Source: Endothia cerciana (lineage: Eukaryota; Ascomycota; Sordariomycetes; Diaporthales; Cryphonectriaceae). From it: 64,000 nucleotides of DNA. Both the position numbers and the translations under genes were made by a program. This document shows positions 46,652 through 58,254 of the stretch, in pieces. The stretch lies in contig JALRMH010000007.1 in assembly GCA_026119935.1 (NCBI GenBank), positions 921,097 to 985,096 of the forward strand. The letters run 5' to 3'. A model generated the notes under the pieces. It was given only the letters and a program-made list of their open reading frames with translations. It was not told the DNA's origin and searched no databases. Each line of letters begins with the position of its first letter. The first letter of the stretch is position 1.

Positions 46652-48055
46652 CTCACCGGACGACACTTGTCTGCCCAGTGAGCGAGGGAGTCAAAGCGTC
46701 CAAGCCGAGGCCACGTTGAGCGATGGCGGACGGCCGCGGTTGTGTGGGTTGGCAACCAAGCTCCCAACAATACTGTGGGCTGACGCGCAAGAGACGTCAA
46801 GTGAAGAGAGGCAATCTGGTAAAGCTGTCGTCAGCTGATAGACTTCGTTGTACGCAAGGCCTCTGGGAAGCATGATCTCAGCCTTTCGTGTTCGGTTGTG
46901 TAAGTCGGGCCCCGGGGAACCCGCTATCCCAACCTGGACCCTCCCCCTCTCTCGCGGCGCGGCCTCTGAGCTACCTCGTGGCTCGTGGCCTGGTGGGACC
47001 ACTCATAGCGGAGACCGTCAGTACCCGAAGGCGTAGGACAAGAGGCGCCCTAGGCCTCGACAGGTCTAAGATGAGATCACCTGCTCTCGCCCCCAAACCA
47101 GGCTCTCGGTGCCAATGTGAGAACTAGCCGGGGCTGAGAAATAGGTATAGACGGACGTTTGTTGATTGCTGCGTTTTCGGGTCGGGGTGGTTATTGCGCA
47201 CATGGAGGATAGAGATTGACAGTGGCGGCCATCATGGTCATGGACTTGCGCCAGCGCCATGGTCGACCCTCTGAGATCGTACGGCAGATCAGTCGAGGGC
47301 GGCTAAGTGGTGTGATTATGGTGGTGATGGTGATGATGTTAAAAGTCATTAGGAAGCAGCAGGAGGCGACACTCCCTTGTGCTTGTGCTCGCCTGTCCGT
47401 CCCGGGAGAGGCATCGAGATCCCAAGTTCACAGCTGCCGGCGAGGACTTAGGCCGCCTGGAGATGGATGGTCATGTGGTGCTCTGAATCTGGGTTCCATC
47501 AGCATGACACACCATGCCGCAAACAAGTCATAGCGGCCGCCCTGGCCCATTCTTTGGTGAGTTCTGTCTACCGGTAGTGTCACCTCGACAGACAGACGCC
47601 TGGGTTGGTGGCGGGATAGGCACTGGGCTGGTGGCGGGATGTCGTTGTGGTTGCTCATGTCGCTGTGAGGCGGAACCAATATAAAATAAAAAATTGGAGG
47701 GGTGAAGTGACCTGGAAAACTGGAGTGAACCCTGAAATGGCGCGGCTCCTGTGACGCAGTGCCCCTCCATTGATTGTGGTTTCCCCAGCGAGCCCCGCAA
47801 GGTTCGCTGGAACTGTGCACGCTCTGGCCTGGCCCAGCCCCGCCATTGATACTGTGTGTTCGTAGGTACTAGTAGCTGCACACATCAGTATCTCCCGTGC
47901 CGACAAATGACAGACCACCCGTACCTGCCATCGCTGCTAGCCTGGCTGCTGCGTGACCTCGCCTCAACTCAACGACCAGGCTCCAGAGAGCGAATGCGCC
48001 ATCAACTCTCTGCTGAGGAGCCACACACCAGATAAAGAAAGAGGCCTGGACCGCC
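46652..48055. other. Intergenic, no firm gene
   Basis: Possible upstream exons of the uncertain membrane protein around 46690-46880 (minus). The rest has no motif. The final 150 bases (47920-48055) are the leader of the Ser-rich coiled-coil gene. Confidence 0.4.
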
Positions 48056-49388
48056 ATGCCAGACCTCAACTACCTCCCGCCCTCCTCCCACCCAACAGCC
48101 CCATTACCAACCTCCTCCTCACTCTCCCCCGCGTCTCCGGGGCCAGCAGCCTCAAGCACCATGTCTTCTTCCAACACCAACACCAACACCAACAACAACG
48201 GCAACGAGTCTGCCACCTCGCCGACCCGTCCACAGGCCGGCTCTCCTTCGCCATCCCCGAGCCGGTCCGCATCGATCTCCCTCCAGGCAGCTGCTGCCGT
48301 CAACGCTGGCCTGCAACACCAGGGCTCGAGACGTGCGTTCGTTCTCCCAGGCTTCGTGCCCTGCTCTATGCTAACGCGTGTACGAACTGTCGCAGGCTCC
48401 TCCGGGTCCCGCTCCCGACAGGTCACCGCTTCCTCTAGCAACGGCCGCAGACGATCCCAGGTCCTGATGAACCTCCAGCTCAACGACCCTGCTGTCCCCG
48501 GTCCAGGCGAGATGGTCCATGAGACTGCTCACCGCTCCAACGTGGCAAGCCCCATCGCACCGTCCTCTTCATCGCCGTTGATGACGGGTGGTGAGCCGCC
48601 TCACCACCGCGCCCCAAGCTTGGGCGAGCTGCACCAGGAACTGGAGGCCGAGCAGGAAGCTCAGGTGGTACGACAGGAGATCTGAGCAGGAATATTAAGC
48701 TCCGCGCTGACGCTGACATCCCTTCCAGAACCGGCTTCTTCTCCAGATCCGTCAACAACAAGCCCAGATCCTACACCTCCAGAACCAGTCCGCCATCGCC
48801 GGCGAAGATTCTCCCGGCCAGTCCACCCCAGCTTCCGCTGCGCAACCTAACCCCGCGGCCTCCCATCCTCACTCTGCCGTACCAACTGCGCCCTCCACGG
48901 GCTCACTACCGCGATCACCAGTCTTCCCTCGCAGCTCTTTTGACCTTGCCCGCGGCGACTTGAGGCACCGATCTCGGACGCCCAGCCGCGGTGCCTCGCC
49001 CAGACTCCGGTCCACATCCATCAGTCAAGAGAGTGCCGAGCCTTTCATGCTGGGCGGCAGGGATGAGAGTGCCTTTTACCAGGCGGAAACGCAGATGTTG
49101 ACGCGGGAGAACCAGATGCTGAGGCATCGTATTCGAGATCTGGGTGAGTCACGACGAGTCTCCCCGGGGAGGCCTCCAGTTGTCAAGTTAATCTCGCTGA
49201 CCGGGGACACAGAACGACAACTTGAGAATCTCAGCGGCGGAGCCGCCGCCGTCACTCGGGAGCCCGCCCATCACTCAGGCCTGACGAGGTCGGAATCAGT
49301 ATCCGAGGAAGCTAGGCCCTCCGTAGCTGCAACGGGCCCAGGGCCCGAAGCCAATTTCTCGGTACGGGAGACCCCGAAGGACGAATGA
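48056..49388 (+). CDS. Ser/Pro-rich coiled-coil fungal protein, 379 residues
   Basis: Four exons join in phase: 48056-48332, 48396-48667, 48729-49143 and 49213-49388. Introns of 60-70 bases have GTGCGT, GTACGA and GTGAGT donors; intron 1 shows a perfect TGCTAAC branch. The first intron keeps frame, so it can be missed. The protein is Ser/Thr/Pro-rich and mostly disordered, with an Asn-Thr repeat near residue 40. Two coiled coils stand out: ELEAEQEAQVNRLLLQIRQQ (about 175-205, created by joining exons 2 and 3) and ETQMLTRENQMLRHRIRDLE (about 300-325, running into exon 4). There is no signal peptide. I recognise the general type, a conserved Pezizomycotina coiled-coil protein, but no named family or function. 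Confidence 0.75.
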
Positions 49389-50161
49389 GAGTTCCAAATA
49401 CCAAAATTGGGTTGGCAACAGTGACAATTGAGGATTATCGGCGTTATGGCAAGGGTAGCGACGAGACTGACGCTCAGGCTATGGAATCAAGGGCGACGGC
49501 GTTTAGGGAACGATGGAGCGCCATTGTCTGGATGGCTGTATGGCTCTTGATGTTCATTTCTTATGGACTAGAGTCAGTTCTTGGGTGGCGGGGTGTTGCC
49601 ACCCCCTTTGGTGTTGTGAATGGGGAGAGGGGGGTTTGAGAGGGTTAGTCAACACCTAAGTACGACTTCGTTACCAGAGGCTTAAACCTCACGGAACCTG
49701 CTCACCCTAGATCTTCCTATACCCAATGAAAGCTCCTCTTCAGTCCTGTTTCTGTCAGGAGCAGATGGCTCTTCGTTCTTCCGTGATCAGGGTCCTCGAC
49801 TGGGGCTGGTCTGGCAGCCAATGCAACGGCGCGGAATGAATATACCAACTTTCGCAGCAGACACGGATTTCGCACAATTCCTGCGGCCTCTCTGGGGACT
49901 CAACTGGATTCTCTTTGGCCATACCTCGTAGTCCCCGAGTCTATCAGCTAAGCTCGGATTGAGCCCATAAAATTCTCGTCGCCTTTGCCTTAATCTAATG
50001 GTTTGAAGGCAGTGGATATCTGCGATTGCGTCATCGGGAGTTCTCCATAAACTTACTCAGCTTATACTTGCTTGTATTTTCACACAAATCCCACAACCTA
50101 TCTTGCGAATCCCCTCTTTTGAATTTAGACCTTGGTGGCGAATGCTTTCCACCGGCGAAAT
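49389..50161. other. Intergenic between two plus-strand genes
   Basis: An ORF at 49385-49639 overlaps the preceding stop by four bases and includes one hydrophobic segment, but it has no support beyond openness and is probably 3' UTR. AT-rich sequence around 49900-50130 is the likely promoter of the next gene. Confidence 0.45.
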
Positions 50162-51677
50162 ATGTTCTCGAGAGCGGCCGGCAGACGGCTTCTGAAGGCC
50201 AGGTGGCCAGGCACACCTGGTGCCAGCGTGCTGGACGGATGGGACTCCGCGCGGCTCTTCTCGTCTACGGCTGCGGGGCGGGTTGATTTCGAGCATGTGG
50301 TGAGTGGTTGATTCTTATTCTCCCCTGAATCGTGTGGTTATCTTTGCTGGATTAGAGTATGGGCTCTTTCGTGAGGTCGAGTGAAACTGCCTGTGGCTCG
50401 TCGTCCTATACATATGGCTCAGACCACTTATCGCCGGGACCTGTTCACGGGCAGACCGTCTCCGGCAGAACGACCCCCCCCCCCCCACCTCTTCCCTCCA
50501 ACATAATGTGACCACATCAGCTCACAGCCAGCAGGTCATAGGCGCCGGAGCGGTGGGCCTGGCCATCGCGCGCGCCCTCGCCTCGCACACGCCGTCGACG
50601 CTCCTCCTCGAGCGGCACCTGGCCCCCGGCACAGAGACCTCGTCGCGCAACAGCGAGGTGATCCACGCGGGCATCTACTACGGCGCCGGCACGCTCAAGA
50701 CGTCCCTCTGCATCCGCGGCAAGGAGCTCATGTACGACTTCTGCGGCCGGCACGCCGTCCCGCACAGGAACTGCGGCAAGTGGATCGTCGCGCAGACGGC
50801 CGCGCAGCGCGAGGCGCTCGAGGGCGTGCACCGGCACTGCGGCGGGGCGCTGGCGGGGCAGGTGCCCGTCAGGTGGGTCGGCAGGGAGGAGATGGCGCGC
50901 CGCGAGCCCGACGTGCGCGCGGACGCGGGCTGCCTCGAGTCGCCCACCACGGGGATCGTGGACAGCCACGCGCTCATGGTGGCCCTGCTCGGCCACTTCG
51001 AGGAGGCCGGCGGGACGTTCTCGCCCGGGTCGCGCGTCACCGCCGCCGCGCCGCTCCCCGCCGCCCCGGGACGGACGCCGGGGAGCGGCGGGTGGGAGGT
51101 CACGGTGAGGGACGCGCACACGGGCGGGGAGAGCACCGTCACCGCCGCCACCCTCGTCAACGCCGCCGGCCTGGGCGCGGCCGAGATCCACAACCTCATC
51201 GCGCCGCCCGAGCAGCACAAGAGGCTGTACTACGCAAAGGGCAACTACTTCTCCTACGGCTCCTCGCACCCGAGGGTGTCAACGCTCATCTATCCCGCGC
51301 CCGAGCCGGGCCACGGCGGCCTCGGCACGCACCTGACCCTGGACATGGGCGGGCGGATCAAGTTCGGGCCGGACGTGGAGTGGGTCGACGACCCGAACGA
51401 CCTCGCTGTTAACGGGAGCAGGGTGGACGCCGCGATCGGCGAGATCAGGCGGTATCTTCCCGGTGTCGATGTCGGGGCGCTCGCGCCCGACTACGCCGGG
51501 ATAAGGCCAAAGCTGGTGCCCGGCGGCGCCGTGATGGAGGGGAGGAGGTTTAATGATTTCATAATCAGGAAGGAGGAGGGCTGGGAGGGATGGGTCAACC
51601 TCCTGGGGATCGAGAGTCCCGGGCTGACGAGCTGCTTGGCGATTGGCGAGAGGGTGGAAGAGCTGTTGTACAGATGA
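50162..51677 (+). CDS. FAD-dependent L-2-hydroxyglutarate dehydrogenase-like protein, mitochondrial
   Basis: Exon 1 is 50162-50299 and exon 2 50535-51677, giving 426 residues. The intron has a GTGAGT donor and a CAGCAG acceptor, phase 0, and contains a 13-C run. Joining restores the FAD-binding strand: GRVDFEHV plus VIGAGAVGLAIARAL. Exon 1 supplies an Arg-rich mitochondrial presequence (MFSRAAGRRLLKARW) with an RLFSSTA cleavage-like site. The DAO-type fold continues with LLLERH (ribose-binding acid), the family motif SSRNSEVIHAGIYY, the substrate-side TTGIVDSHALM, and the C-terminal PDYAGIRPKL and SPGLTSCLAIGERV. The expected role is oxidation of L-2-hydroxyglutarate to 2-oxoglutarate, clearing a toxic side product; other 2-hydroxy-acid substrates are possible. 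The exon-2 frame alone would lack the first beta strand and the presequence. Confidence 0.88.
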
Positions 51678-52430
51678 GAAGGGGGCTGGAGTCCGATAGG
51701 GACACGTTGGGTGAATAAGACCTGAACCGCGGATATAGATAGGTTCATGAGAATAGACACCTGCCGGGGGGGGGGGCTTAGGGCTTCGGCAACCTGGCTC
51801 CTATGGGAGATATATAAATGCAGCCTACCCTCAGAATATGTACCTAGCTATCCTTCTACATACGATCCCGGCAATCACCTCCAGCTTAATGACAGGTGCC
51901 CTCCTTGTAAACCTAATTTTGGCATATTCTCTACCTTATACGCATATGACAGGTGCCAGAGCAAGTCACCCGGTCTCGTTCCTTACGCAGACAAGGTGGG
52001 GGAAATGACTTTTTCTTCTCTTTCTTTCTTCGTCTTGCGCGGGCTCATTGCTCTGCAGCGCCTGACTGTCAGCCCATCCACTCGCACCGTCATCGTTACG
52101 TGGGTCATGTTCGTAGGTCCCCTCCAGACCATTAGATCAATATCTGCGCCGACGCCAACTGGAAAGCGTATATACAAGTCCGACAAACTTTTCAATTGGT
52201 GTTGAACGGGCGAACAAAGAAGCAGCGTCCGGGTACCTCCAAAAACAGAGCCGCCATACAGATTATGAGGAAGCAGAAGCCAATTCAGGGCGAAGATCAA
52301 ACACCTCCAGGCCGCAAATGCCGCATTGTTGACCATTGACGCCTATACGCCCCTGAAACCGAGCCACTCGGTGAGCTTACCCCCTACCTAATGATATTCG
52401 AACAGCACTGTTGCATTTTTGTCACATTAC
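51678..52430. other. Convergent intergenic region
   Basis: 3' flanks of the L2HGDH-like and DUF2415 genes. G-run at 51766-51776. An ORF at 51747-52205 (plus) has no motif. No gene called. Confidence 0.5.
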
Positions 52431-54874
52431 TCAGCGCATGGTAAGGCTGGGGAACAGTTTCCTGTTGAACATGTTGACGTGGAACTCGTAGACGCCGTCC
52501 TCGGCACCGACAACTCTACAGAAGGTTTGTGAGCGGGCGAAAACGGGTATCAGAACCGCTGGGTTGACTTACAAAATACGCCCATCGTCGCTCCACGCCA
52601 ACCCCGCCGTACCATCAGGCTCATGTTCGGACCGGATCGCGGCGCTCAGCGGAGCCATACGGGCGCGCGTCCGCGGGCCTGTCGTGTCCGCGTCCTGATC
52701 CCGATGGCGGAGAATAGTGCCCCAGACAGACGCGAGGTAGTCTCTCGTACGTTCCCCAGTCGATTCGACTTGTCCCGGCTCGTAGTTGGATGCAGAACCC
52801 AACACGTCGAACGTGCTCAGATACAGATTCTCAAGGTCAGTGCTAGAGTTGACAGCAGGATTGTCTGAGCCAGGGTGTTCCAGGTTCTGCTGGGACGCAG
52901 CCGCCCGAGCACGGAGCGCACGTAGAGCAGTTACGACAGTGGCGGCACGCTCCGAGGTTGCCATGAAGCCCTCAGCATTTGCGAGGCGACGGGCACGCGC
53001 GCGATCCCACTGCACCTCGCGGAGACGATCTCGCTGGGTATCGACGAGGTCACTCACGCGGTTGTTGTTCCTATTTTCCCTATAAATCGAAGCATCGCGG
53101 CCCGAAGCTGTCCGGTTCTGCAGCCGCTCGATCAGCCTTGTCCCAGCAGCCGAGATGCCGCGAGTAGCAGCGGCCTGGTCTCGACGCCTCCGCTGCTCCG
53201 AGAGGGCCTCCAATATCATCGTCTCCTCCGGGTTCAGAGGTGAGTGGTAATCCGTTGGTGGTCGCCGCGCCGCCGGTCGCGCCGGGGATTCGCTCGAGTC
53301 TGCAAGTACCAGTTCACCCCGCTCATTCCTCTCAAGCAGGCGCGGGTCGATCGATCCCCTCTCGGTGACCATGATGTGGTCATAGCCATCGTAATCGTTC
53401 AGATCCAGAATCTGCCGCGAGACATAGTTGCTCCGGATGTCGGCGATTCCAATGTGGCCACGGTGCTCTGTCCAGGCCAAAAGGTCGAACGGCCCAGGAC
53501 AAAACGCCATATCTCGGATGGCTCCAATATTCTCCTTGGGTCTTGAAGATGTGAAGGTGGTGATGAGGGGGTCGGAGCCTGGCTCTGTGAAGAATGCGGT
53601 TTCAAAGACCGAGACGGTCCCGTACTGGGTGCCGACAGCGAGGTAACGGCCAGTGCTCGAGAAGCAAGCCGCAAAGCTACCCCGTTCATCGGAACGGTCT
53701 TCCTTCCGCTGACTCTTGAGATGGGTCTTGGCGCATAGCTTCCATTCAAAGTCCACAAGATCCTTGCGAGTGAATAGACCCCGCCCGGGGGGCTGCTTGG
53801 GGACTCTCTCGTGGACGTAGAGGTACGGATCATCGCAGATCGCAACAAGCAGCCGGCCGTCTGGTGAGATCAGGGCCCGGTTGACGTAGTCGGGATAAGA
53901 GAGCTCGTCCACAGCCTCCTGGTCCCCCAGGCCCACAATGGTGACGTGCTTGTCGTTATTTGCAAGCACTGCCACAGACTGGGAGTATGCGCCACTGGCC
54001 CTGTCGGCGTCGGAGCTGGGGGGGAACCAGAGGGTGATGCAGTTGACGCGTTCCTTGCCAAAGGTCTTTGATCGGGCAACGAGAGTCTTGCCGCTGGAGT
54101 TAGCATCCGGCCTAGGGCTTGCCGAGATCAGAGGTGGCATGGGCTCGGTGGGGTCGGATGCAGTATCCAGAGCTAGCTGCAGTCGGTCATCGGCGGAAAG
54201 TCCGTGCATGTGGTCGCGAAAGGCGTCGAGCACCTCGGACCGGGGACCGCCGTTCTCGATGTGGTTTCGAATGTAACTTATGGAGGGATCGGTGGCAGTG
54301 GCATTGCCTCGGTCGCGATCGCTGCTCTCGCCAGCCTCGTTCACCTGGAAGCAGACGAACTCGCCATTCTCGCCACCACAACACACCCAACCATTCCTGG
54401 CCACCAGGCAACGGGGGGCGAAGGTGAGGATCTTGACGACCTCGCTCCCGTGGGCGACAGTGTCAAGCTTATGGACCTGTGTATTCCCGTTGCCTCCTAC
54501 ATAGTAGACACATTGCGGAGAGGGTAGGCCGACCTGCGATCGTAGCTGCCAGTGCCTGAAACACAAAAGTTTAGCGAGGACGACGTATCGAATGGCGAGA
54601 GGGCGCTCGGGGTGGGGACGTACTCGCAGCGCAGACCGACGCGGTAGTGACGTCTAGGTTTCTTGAGGATGAGGGCGTCGGTTGGATGATATCTGCATGT
54701 AGGCTCCCGTCAGCCAGGCCGTATAACAATCGACAGCCGCCTGTCGCGAACAGCAGGCGCCGGAGATGTGACAGGCTGTGCGCGTCGAGAGGCCGACCCT
54801 CGCGGATCCTGACGAGGCTCGGAGGACTCGAAGGGCTGGATGAAAACGTACATGCTATCATCCGTGACGGCCAT
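52431..54874 (-). CDS. DUF2415-type WD-repeat protein, 719 residues
   Basis: Four exons in phase: 54852-54874 (23 bases), 54624-54692, 52573-54555 and 52431-52515. Donors are GTACGT, GTACGT and GTAAGT; the first intron shows a GCTGAC branch. The joins give MAVTDDSIYHPTDALILKKP, then RRHYRVGLRCEHWQLRSQVG, and at the end LAWSDDGRILVVGAEDGVYEFHV split across the last intron. The last sequence is the DUF2415 signature; the protein ends FNRKLFPSLTMR. WD-type blades are visible (for example CFSSTGRYLAVGTQYGTVSVF and MAFCPGPFDLLAWTEHRGHI), so a beta-propeller is likely. A charged helical insertion lies at about 480-600. The family is conserved in fungi with no assigned biochemical role. It is divergent from SSC1. 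Confidence 0.87.
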
Positions 54875-56060
54875 GTTGCCGAGTGCGAGGGTCCAAACTT
54901 CAAGGCTGTCAAGGCATGGACGGAGCCCGAGATGCGCACGGGAAGCGTGATGTCAACAGGATATGCGCCGAAAGGGGAATAAGCAATAGTAGCCAGGAGG
55001 TGCGCTGCTATAGGAGGTTTCCGAGGTCGTGGGGGATTGATTTGGCGATGCAGGATATGCGGACAAGGGAGGTGATGCGTAGAGGATGTTTGGTAGATGA
55101 GCGTCGGGAGTCGTTGGCGGATGGGATTGCAAGTCGTAGGCCTGGGCCTTTCGTCATTGGTGACACTCTATTGGTACCAAGTGACATGAATGAATGAGGC
55201 GGCGGCGGCATGGGACTTTAATAAAGATCGCTAGGTTTTGGAGCAAGGTCCCGACTACATCTGCTCGTGGTGACCGCACCTGCACATGGGAGGTTCCCAG
55301 TACTTGGCTCTCCAACCTCGGCCTCATCGCATCACGGCTTGCCTACCCTGAGGCATGGAAGTCCTTAGGACTAGAGACATACTTCTAAACAGCTAGAAGT
55401 CTGTATTACTGGGTAAATAGGGGAGAAAGTGGAATTATTATATCTAGGGTGCTAGAGGGTGAAGGGTGAGTGGTAATTGGGTACAAAGACAGTAGGACAC
55501 CTCTGCTTGCGATGGGATGGGATGGCTCTATGATGGCGCTATATTGAAAACAGAGGCCTATCTCTTGGGCTGGCTGCAGTACGACGCCACATGTAGGGCA
55601 AACTGGAACCTCTGGATACAGGCTGCATCCATGCCTGTGTGTCATATTGGATTATATCTTTCCCCCTCGTTTTTTTTGGTGCCTCTCTTGGGGGCTATCA
55701 TAGTACCATAGTCATATCCTACATGGCTGCCATGTGCAAGCGAACAGGACAAATGCAGGGACAAGGATGAGCCGACATCTGTGCACGGCTCACCCCTTGA
55801 CCATAGCGGGCCTAGGAGCCAGGCAGGCAAATTTTCGCCGTGCCGCAGAAGCTTCTCGATCGGCAGCGTCATGAATTTTTTCTGCTGAAGCTTTTTCTCC
55901 CACTCACATCCATCTATCCGACGTGACCAACGAACCGCCTCCGGATTCTCCATCAACACCACCACCCTCCCTTTTTCCATCGCATCGTAGAGCGACCCTC
56001 CTCCGGCCCCCCTTTTTACATCTTCACTTGGAAGAGATATTTTCTGTCTATCAGTTCAAC
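54875..56060. other. Divergent intergenic region of the DUF2415 and SSC1 genes
   Basis: About 1.2 kb between start codons. No gene is supported; short frames at 55008-55388 are unconvincing. The SSC1-proximal 220 bases hold the heat-shock-like elements described separately. Confidence 0.5.
55848..55897 (+). promoter_or_regulatory. Heat-shock-element-like cluster upstream of SSC1
   Basis: GAAGCTTCTCGAT at 55848-55860 matches nGAAnnTTCnnGAn with the third unit imperfect. Two further partial units, GAATTTTTTC (55873-55882) and GAAGCTTTTTC (55887-55897), follow within 40 bases, about 165-215 bases upstream of the ATG. Heat-shock factor binding sites are expected in front of Hsp70 genes. Binding is inferred from pattern only. 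Confidence 0.5.
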
Positions 56061-58254
56061 ATGCTGTCGTCGCGCCTATCGAGAGCTGTAAGTTGCGCCC
56101 TCGTCTCTTCCCGCTCGGTCTCGGCCTCGAGCTCGAGGAAGGTCTATGATAGCTGACGAGCCTTTTCAATCACTACAGCTTCCAAGAGCCACCCGCTCCG
56201 CGGGCCTCCTGCACAAGTCTGCCTCTCCTGCCTTTGCCCGCTTCCAGTCCACAGATGAGAAGGTCAAGGGTGCTGTGATCGGTATTGATCTGGGTACTAC
56301 CAACTCGGCCGTTGCCATCATGGAGGGCAAGACCCCAAAGATTATTGAGAACTCAGAAGGTTAGTCATACTAAACCGAAAAGGAAGAAGAAGAAGGAAAA
56401 AAAAGGTTTTGCAGTTCAATGTCAGTCCGGACTGTATTCTAATCCCTTGCAGGTGCTCGCACAACACCATCAGTAGTCGCCTTCGCAGAGGATGGTGAGC
56501 GCCTGGTCGGTGTCGCTGCCAAGCGTCAGGCCGTCGTCAACCCCGAGAACACCCTCTTCGCCACCAAGCGATTGATTGGCCGAAAGTTCAACGATGTCGA
56601 GGTCCAGCGCGATATCAAGGAGGTGCCATACAAGATCGTCTCCCATACCAACGGCGACGCGTGGGTCTCCGCCCGTGGCCAGAGCTACTCTCCCTCGCAG
56701 GTCGGTGGCTTCGTCCTCCAGAAGATGAAGGAGACCGCCGAGTCCTACCTCAGCAAGCCCGTCAAGAACGCCGTCGTCACCGTCCCTGCCTACTTCAACG
56801 ACTCCCAGCGTCAGGCTACCAAGGATGCCGGCCAGATTGCTGGTCTGAACGTCCTCCGTGTTGTCAACGAGCCTACCGCCGCCGCTCTGGCTTACGGTCT
56901 GGAGAAGGAGGCTGACCGCGTTGTCGCTGTCTACGATCTTGGTGGTGGTACTTTCGATATCAGTGTGCTCGAGATCCAGAACGGTGTCTTCGAGGTCAAG
57001 TCCACCAACGGTGATACCCACCTGGGTGGTGAGGACTTTGACATCCACCTCGTGCGACACATTGTTGGCGATTTCAAGAAGGCCAACGGAATCGACCTAT
57101 CCGGCGACCGCATGGCTATCCAGCGTATCCGCGAGGCTGCTGAGAAGGCCAAGATCGAGCTGTCCTCCTCCCTGCAGACCGACATCAGCCTGCCTTTCAT
57201 CACTGCTGACGCGTCTGGCCCTAAGCACATCAACCTGAAGCTGACCCGGGCTCAGCTCGAGAAGATGGTCGACCCTCTTATCACCAAGACCATCGAGCCC
57301 GTGAAGAAGGCCCTCAAGGACGCCAACCTCGGAGCCAAGGACATTCAGGAGGTGATCCTGGTTGGTGGTATGACACGTATGCCTAAGGTCTCCGAGTCCG
57401 TCAAGAGCATCTTCGGACGTGATCCCGCCAAGTCCGTCAACCCCGACGAGGCTGTTGCCATTGGTGCCGCCATCCAGGGAGCTGTGCTCTCGGGCGAGGT
57501 CAAGGATCTCCTGCTGCTGGATGTCACCCCTCTGTCTCTTGGTATCGAGACCCTCGGTGGTGTTTTCACCCGTCTGATCAACCGCAACACCACTATCCCC
57601 ACCAAGAAGTCCCAGGTCTTCTCTACCGCGGCCGACTTCCAGACCGCTGTCGAGATCAAGGTTTACCAGGGCGAGCGTGAGCTCGTCAAGGACAACAAGC
57701 TTCTCGGGAACTTCCAGCTGGTCGGCATCCCTCCTGCCCACCGTGGCGTTCCTCAGATCGAGGTCACCTTCGACATTGACGCAGACTCGATCGTCCACGT
57801 TCACGCCAAGGACAAGTCCACCAACAAGGACCAGTCTATCACCATTGCTTCCGGATCTGGCCTGTCTGACTCCGAGATCGAGCAGATGGTGCAAGACTCC
57901 GAGAAGTACGCCGAGGCTGACAAGGAGCGCAAGTCCGCCATTGAGGCCGCCAACCGCGCTGACAGCGTCGTGAACGACACCGAGAAGGCTCTTAACGAGT
58001 ACGCTGACCGTCTGGACAAGACCGAGGCCGAGCAGATCAAGGAGAAGATCAACTCCCTGCGCGAGTTCATCTCCAAGAGCCAGGCCGGCGAGGGTACCCT
58101 GACTGCTGCTGAGATCAAGGAGAAGACCGACGAGCTCCAGATGGCCAGCCTGAACCTTCTCGACAAGATGCACAAGGCTCGCGCAGAGTCTGGCGAGCAG
58201 ACCTCCAGCACTGAGGGTGCTGCTGAGGGTGAGAAGAAGGACGAGACCAAGTAA
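56061..58254 (+). CDS. SSC1: Mitochondrial Hsp70 (mortalin/Ssc1)
   Basis: Three exons, 56061-56087, 56179-56359 and 56453-58254, give 669 residues. Intron borders are GTAAGT/CTACAG (GCTGAC branch) and GTTAGT/TTGCAG. The matrix chaperone drives presequence translocation as the motor of the TIM23 complex and folds imported proteins. The first ~40 residues (MLSSRLSRA joined to LPRATRSAGLLHKS) form the presequence, ending near ARFQSTDEK. The ATPase domain shows IGIDLGTTNSAVAIMEG, VVNEPTAAALAYGL, VYDLGGGTFDISVLE and VILVGGMTRMPKV. The substrate domain has DVTPLSLGIETLGGVFTRLI and the lid helices follow. There is no ER or cytosolic C-terminal tag; it ends GEKKDETK. Codon use is strongly biased to C-ending codons, as expected for high expression. 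Confidence 0.97.

Noticed and set aside
49385..49639. Small ORF with a hydrophobic segment overlapping the end of the coiled-coil gene
   Set aside because: Probably 3' UTR; overlaps the stop codon by four bases and has no independent promoter or motif.
57097..58173. 358-codon minus-strand ORF
   Set aside because: Antisense shadow of SSC1 with a Leu/Val/Asp-rich artefactual composition.
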